NCBI RefSeq assembly: GCF_030652235.1
Contig: NZ_JAUSBA010000028.1
Location: forward strand, 1-37,140
Length of the DNA stretch: 37,140 bases
Reading direction: 5' to 3'
DNA from: Cypionkella sp.
GTDB lineage: Bacteria; Pseudomonadota; Alphaproteobacteria; Rhodobacterales; Rhodobacteraceae
Below, in pieces: positions 33,963 through 37,140 of this stretch. Each line of letters opens with the position of its first letter. Positions within the stretch are counted from its first letter, which is position 1. The notes under the pieces were generated by a model. It was not told the DNA's origin, did not search any database, and saw only the letters and a program-made list of their open reading frames with translations. The position numbers and the translations under genes are program-made.

Positions 33963-34043
33963 TCTTTATCCCCTCGCTTCCGCCGACCCTTGGCGAACCC
34001 GCAGTCCTACCGCTAGAATAGCCCGAACCACGGATAGGACCAG

Positions 34044-34577
34044 ATGGCCCGCACGCCCAGCCCACTTCCCTCTGCCCATCGCCGCATTCGCGGCTTTGAA
34101 GCCACATCGGGGCTGTTGAAGGATCAAATCCGCAAGATCGGTGAATCGCGTGGCTTTGCCATCGCCCGCCTGCTCACCCATTGGCCCGAGATCGCGGGCG
34201 AGGATATGGCCCGGATCACAAGGCCGGTCAAAGTCGGCTATGGTCGTGAGGGCATGGGGGCGTCACTGACGCTGCTCACCACCGGGCCAAACGCCCCCAT
34301 CGTTGAAATGCAGAAGGAAAAGCTGCGCGAACGTGTCAACGCCGTCTATGGCTATGCCGCGATCTCGCGCATCCTGATCACCCAGACCGCCGCTACGGGG
34401 TTCGCCGAAGGTCAGGCCGAGTTCAGCCATAAACCGAAAGCGCCGCCCGCGCCGGATCCTGCCATACAAGCCGAGGCCGCCCGCACCGCCGCCCCGATCC
34501 AGAACGACGACCTGCGCCAAGCTCTTGAACGGCTTGGGCAAAACATATTAAATCGCCGCAAACTCAAGGAAAGCTGA
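34044..34577 (+). CDS. DUF721-domain protein (DciA-related)
   Basis: A 177-residue protein with the DUF721 pattern: a helix with LLTHWPEIAGEDMARITRPV (about 44-63), then beta strands (GASLTLLTTGPNAPIVEM) and KLRERVNAVYGYAAISRILI. The family includes DciA, a loader of the replicative helicase DnaB in many bacteria; whether this member does so is inference. The C-terminus is Ala/Pro-rich and ends in a basic helix. Start ATG 34044 has AGGA 5 bp upstream. The mutY-DUF721-DsbA order is usual in this group. The DsbA gene starts 3 bp after its stop. Confidence 0.83.
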   Translation: MARTPSPLPSAHRRIRGFEATSGLLKDQIRKIGESRGFAIARLLTHWPEIAGEDMARITRPVKVGYGREGMGASLTLLTTGPNAPIVEMQKEKLRERVNAVYGYAAISRILITQTAATGFAEGQAEFSHKPKAPPAPDPAIQAEAARTAAPIQNDDLRQALERLGQNILNRRKLKES

Positions 34578-34580
34578 CCC

Positions 34581-35255
34581 ATGGCCAAAACCCTCGCAAC
34601 CACCGCCGCTCTGGCCCTGATCGCGGGCCTTGGCCTGTCGTCACTCACCCATGCGCAAACCACCGCGCCCGCCACCACCACCACCGAGGTGCCCGCCACC
34701 CCGGCCACCCCGGTGGTGATCGACCCCGCCACTATCCCCGATTACGGCATCGGCCAGATCGACGCCAAGGTGAAGATCGTCGAGTATCTGTCCTTCACCT
34801 GCCCACATTGCGCCGCCTTCCATACTGAGGTTTATCCCCAACTGAAAGCCGACTACATCGACACCGGCAAAGTTCGCCTCGAATATCACGAGGTCTATTT
34901 CGACCGCTACGGTCTGTGGGCTGCGATGATGGCCCGTTGCGGCGGTGAAATGCGCTATATGGGCATCACCGATATCATCCTCGACACCCAGCAAGACTGG
35001 GCCAATTCCGATGATCCGAACGCAGTCGTCGAAAACCTGAAGAAGATCGGGCGCACCGCCGGGATGGACGACAAAACCCTCGACGCCTGCATGAAAGATG
35101 CCCCGATGGCCGAAGCTTTGGTCAAGCATTTTGAAACCAACATGGCCGCCGACCAGATCGAAGGCACCCCGACCTTCATCATCAACGGCACCAAGCACGC
35201 CAACATGGCCTATGCCGATCTGAAAACCGTGCTCGACGCAGAACTGGCGAAGTAA
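34581..35255 (+). CDS. DsbA-family thiol:disulfide oxidoreductase
   Basis: A 224-residue exported thioredoxin-fold protein. Signal MAKTLATTAALALIAGLGLSSLTHA; a Thr/Pro-rich linker (26-50); then the DsbA/DsbG-like domain with active-site CPHC (74-77) and the cis-Pro loop EGTPTFIING. Two further Cys (MARCGGE, LDACMKD) could be structural. It oxidises or isomerises disulfides in the periplasm. Shine-Dalgarno AAGGA lies 10 bp upstream inside the end of the DUF721 gene, so translation is likely coupled. Its TAA is directly followed by the ATG of the CaiB-like gene. Confidence 0.92.
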   Translation: MAKTLATTAALALIAGLGLSSLTHAQTTAPATTTTEVPATPATPVVIDPATIPDYGIGQIDAKVKIVEYLSFTCPHCAAFHTEVYPQLKADYIDTGKVRLEYHEVYFDRYGLWAAMMARCGGEMRYMGITDIILDTQQDWANSDDPNAVVENLKKIGRTAGMDDKTLDACMKDAPMAEALVKHFETNMAADQIEGTPTFIINGTKHANMAYADLKTVLDAELAK

Positions 35256-36377
35256 ATGAACACTCCACTGGCGGGCGTCAAAGTCATTGAACTGGCTCGG
35301 ATTCTGGCTGGCCCTTGGGCTGGTCAGACCTTGGCCGATCTGGGGGCCGACGTGATCAAGGTCGAAGCCCCCGAGGGCGATGACACCCGCCGCTGGGGAC
35401 CACCCTTTATCGAACGCGATGGCGACAAAAGTGCCGCCTATTTCTACGCCACCAATCGCGGCAAACGCTCGATCACCTGCGATTTCCGCACGCCGGAAGG
35501 TCAGGAAACCGTCCGCCGTCTGATCGCCGACGCCGATGTGTTGATTGAGAATTTCAAAGTCGGTGGCCTTGCCAAATACGGCCTCGACTATGCCTCTCTC
35601 AGCAAAATAAACCCCAAGCTGGTCTATTGCTCGGTCACAGGCTTTGGCCAAACCGGCCCCTACGCCCACCGCGCCGGCTACGATTTCATCATCCAAGGTA
35701 TGGCCGGCCTGATGTCGGTCACAGGCGAACCCGGCGGTCAGCCGCAAAAAGTGGGCGTCGCGGTGACGGATGTCTTCACAGGCGTTTACTCCGCCACCGC
35801 CATCCTCGCCGCCCTGCTGCAACGCGACCGCACCGGCGTGGGCCAACACATCGACATGTCGCTCTTGGATGTCGCCACCTCGATCATGGCCAACCAGTCG
35901 ATGAACTACCTCGTCTCCGGCACCCCACCCGGCATGATGGGCAACGCCCACCCCAACCTCGCCCCCTATGCCGTGTTCGATTGCGCCGATGGCTGGATCA
36001 TCCTCGCCACCGGAAACGACGCGCAATACCGCCGCCTCTGCGCGATCCTTGGCCTTGACGACATGGCCACCGCCCCAAATTTCGCCACCAACGCCGACCG
36101 CATCGCCAACCGGGTTGAAATGACCGCAAGGATCACCGAGGCCACCAAACGCTGGACCAAAGTCGCGCTCCTCGCCGCTTGTGAGTCCGAAGGCGTCCCC
36201 GCAGGCCCGATCAACTCGCTAGATGAAGTCTTCGCCGACCCGCAAGTCATCGCCCGCCAACTCCAGATCGCCCCCGAAGGCCTCCCCGGAGTCCGCTCCC
36301 CGATGACCTTCTCTGGCGCAGAATTGTCGCTAGACCGCCCCGCCCCCAAACTCGGCGAACACCAAAACGAAGTGTAG
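35256..36377 (+). CDS. CaiB/BaiF-family (class III) CoA-transferase
   Basis: A 373-residue class III CoA-transferase. The N-terminal LAGVKVIELARILAGPWAGQ, in two adjacent blocks, and ADLGADVIKVEAP are family hallmarks. The catalytic Asp is probably Asp172 in VAVTDVFTG, and ERTGVGQHIDMSLLD-like sequence (DRTGVGQHIDMSLLD) follows. It moves CoA between an acyl-CoA and a carboxylic acid; substrate unknown. It starts directly after the DsbA stop (TAAATG) without a good Shine-Dalgarno of its own, so it depends on read-through translation. The stop TAG is part of a palindromic repeat. Confidence 0.92.
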   Translation: MNTPLAGVKVIELARILAGPWAGQTLADLGADVIKVEAPEGDDTRRWGPPFIERDGDKSAAYFYATNRGKRSITCDFRTPEGQETVRRLIADADVLIENFKVGGLAKYGLDYASLSKINPKLVYCSVTGFGQTGPYAHRAGYDFIIQGMAGLMSVTGEPGGQPQKVGVAVTDVFTGVYSATAILAALLQRDRTGVGQHIDMSLLDVATSIMANQSMNYLVSGTPPGMMGNAHPNLAPYAVFDCADGWIILATGNDAQYRRLCAILGLDDMATAPNFATNADRIANRVEMTARITEATKRWTKVALLAACESEGVPAGPINSLDEVFADPQVIARQLQIAPEGLPGVRSPMTFSGAELSLDRPAPKLGEHQNEV

Positions 36378-36404
36378 GGTGCGTGATTTCACGCATCACT
36401 TTTT
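36374..36404 (+). terminator. Palindromic repeat acting as terminator after the CaiB-like gene
   Basis: GGTGCGTG (36378-36385), loop ATTT, CACGCATC (36390-36397) with one G-T pair, then ACTTTTT. The TAG stop codon (36375-36377) belongs to the conserved GTAG before the stem. It is related to the palindrome at 26753-26771. Confidence 0.75.
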
Positions 36405-36426
36405 GCTTCGCCCCGCTCACCCCAAA

Positions 36427-36556
36427 GGGCAACGCCTGACCGCCGGGTGGGCAAGCCACAGAATTTCTAGGCGCTTTATACCTCAACAAACCCCACAGAT
36501 ATTCTAAGCAAGACACCGCAAAAGCGCCCGCCCGAGGGGGCGGTCAGGCGCTGCCC
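36427..36556. repeat. Inverted repeat pair with a strong hairpin in the right arm
   Basis: The 18 bp at 36427-36444 (centre CGCCTGACCGCC) recur inverted at 36539-36556 with 17 of 18 matches. The right arm also folds locally: AGCGCC (36523-36528) with GGCGCT (36547-36552) and CGCCC (36529-36533) with GGGCG (36538-36542) around GAGG. The bases between hold no convincing gene. The stretch 36405-36867 shows otherwise nothing recognisable apart from the doubtful frame noted separately. Confidence 0.6.
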
Positions 36557-36575
36557 GGCGGCGCCAAAGCGCCTT

Positions 36576-36731
36576 GATTCCTGGCTGGGGCTTTGCTTGA
36601 TTGGTAGGAAAGGGAAATGTGTTTATGAAGGCGCTTGTGCCTGTATCATCGCCTGCAATTTCGGTGAGACTGTAGCCATCTATTTTTAGGGGAAGCAGGT
36701 CAAGTTTCCACAATGTAGAGGTCCATGGCAC
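36576..36731 (-). pseudogene. Possible gene remnant, unrecognised
   Basis: On the minus strand from a GTG at 36731 the sequence reads protein-like for about 50 residues (WKLDLLPLKIDGYSLTEIAG, ..., FINTFPFPTNQAKPQPG), then runs into the hairpin repeat, where it becomes Arg-rich until a stop at 36504. The composition before the repeat is unlike a shadow frame. It may be a decayed gene end. No family recognised; low confidence. Confidence 0.25.
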
Positions 36732-36867
36732 AGGATCGGAGCGTATATGTTAAACGTTTCAAATATTTCGCCGATGCGCACCACCAAGCTTGATAAACAG
36801 CTTATGCCTTCCCACATCCACGGGAGGAAAATTGTTACCAACTCAGCCTACGTTAAGGGAGATAAAT

Positions 36868-37014
36868 ATGGGGCGTGCGAAAGAAGCTATGATTGAACAT
36901 GAGGGCAATCTTGCCGCTGCAGCTTCATACCTTGTGCAGATTGGCAGCTTGCAACAATGTCAGTCCCACCATGAAATCTATGGAGGTGGTTTCTGGGATC
37001 TAGCAGGCCGCTGA
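36868..37014 (+). pseudogene. Small conserved gene (MGRAKE type) cut by an insertion element
   Basis: ATG 36868 with GGGAG 6 bp upstream opens MGRAKEAMIEHEG, followed by a Cys and a His-His-Glu-Ile-Tyr motif (QCQSHHEIYGGGFWDL). This start resembles small uncharacterised proteins of proteobacteria that begin MGRAKE and contain C-x(2-3)-H-x-E. The frame then enters the sequence that looks like the left end of the IS element and stops at 37012-37014, so the real C-terminus appears lost. The gene is probably broken; this rests on inference about the IS border. Confidence 0.5.
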
Positions 37015-37140
37015 AATAGTCGTCCCTCGACGCGGTTTGAGGAACGTGATTCACTCTGGGCAAGGCAATGTCGGGGGGTTGGAATGCGCGGTATGGATGA
37101 GAAGAGCGGCTCGCTGTTCAGCTATGTCGATCTTGAAGAT
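37000..37140 (+). mobile_element. Left end of an IS5/IS1182-type insertion sequence (cut by window edge)
   Basis: The transposase start at 37084 and the abrupt end of the MGRAKE-type gene place the element's left border near 37000-37004. A CTAG (37000-37003) lies at the likely border and may be the target site; the right end and any duplication are outside the window. The terminal inverted repeat cannot be confirmed from one end. Confidence 0.6.
37084..37140 (+). CDS. Transposase, first 19 codons (IS5/IS1182-like)
   Basis: The translation MRGMDEKSGSLFSYVDLED matches the usual N-terminus of DDE transposases of the IS5/IS1182 group, which continue with an Arg-x-Pro-x-x-His-Pro-Leu motif beyond the window edge. 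GGGGGG lies just upstream as a possible ribosome site. The frame is open to the last base. Confidence 0.8.
   Translation, partial: MRGMDEKSGSLFSYVDLED

Noticed and set aside
34641-36026. Minus-strand frame of 461 codons
   Set aside because: Antisense to the DsbA-like and CaiB-like genes, both with clear active-site motifs.

Overview
The window is about 37 kb of GC-rich, densely coding alphaproteobacterial chromosome, most likely from the Rhodobacteraceae (Rhodobacter/Roseobacter relatives). The evidence is gene content and neighbourhood: a rnhB-ccrM pair with a GANTC-type methylase, a mutY-DUF721-DsbA block, a DUF2125 protein, tandem I78-type lipoproteins, a TIGR03862-type flavoprotein, and short Rhodobacteraceae-style interspersed palindromes. 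The genus cannot be fixed from the sequence. No tRNA, rRNA or CRISPR array was seen.

Layout. 1-279 is the 5' part of an EF-Tu gene on the minus strand. 426-2587 (minus) holds two lipoproteins and a PhzF-family protein. 2824-4812 (plus) holds a cytochrome P450 and a RidA-family protein. 4817-9458 (minus) holds a NYN-LOTUS protein, a stand-alone TPP enzyme, a YbaK-type deacylase, a small secreted protein and glutathione-dependent formaldehyde dehydrogenase. 9635-10259 (plus) holds two I78-like lipoproteins. 10306-10749 (minus) is a cytochrome c'. A gene-free stretch at 10750-11243 carries two inverted copies of a structured repeat. 11244-17426 (minus) looks like one transcription unit in the order MscS channel, flavoprotein, RNase R, lytic transglycosylase. 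17580-18925 (minus) is a coupled SDR and enoyl-CoA hydratase pair.

19051-20568 (plus) is a DUF2125 protein ending at a clear terminator. It is followed by a hairpin-rich gap and an unrecognised Gly/Ala-rich protein (20844-21830, minus). Then come pmbA and cysQ (plus), a long DEAD-box helicase with a repetitive basic tail (minus), and a two-gene minus-strand cassette of a small exported protein and a membrane-anchored winged-helix protein. Next are a small exported protein, rnhB, ccrM and a methyltransferase (plus), then mutY and an AlkB-type hydroxylase (minus), then DUF721, DsbA-like and CaiB-like genes (plus). The last ~750 bp (36378-37140) is repeat-rich: palindromes, a truncated small gene, and the left end of an IS5/IS1182-type element running out of the window.

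How it fits together: most genes are housekeeping functions in DNA repair and methylation (mutY, ccrM, DUF721), RNA turnover (RNase R, DEAD helicase, RNase HII), envelope maintenance (lytic transglycosylase, MscS, DsbA-like, lipoproteins) and detoxification (formaldehyde dehydrogenase, RidA, CysQ). The points most worth a second look are: the inverted repeat pair whose hairpins show compensatory base changes; the membrane winged-helix/secreted-protein pair; the ccrM upstream region with a DnaA box and two GANTC sites; the orphan protein beside a hairpin cluster; and a 22-bp perfect palindrome touching the enoyl-CoA hydratase stop codon. No complete new defence or biosynthetic system was found.
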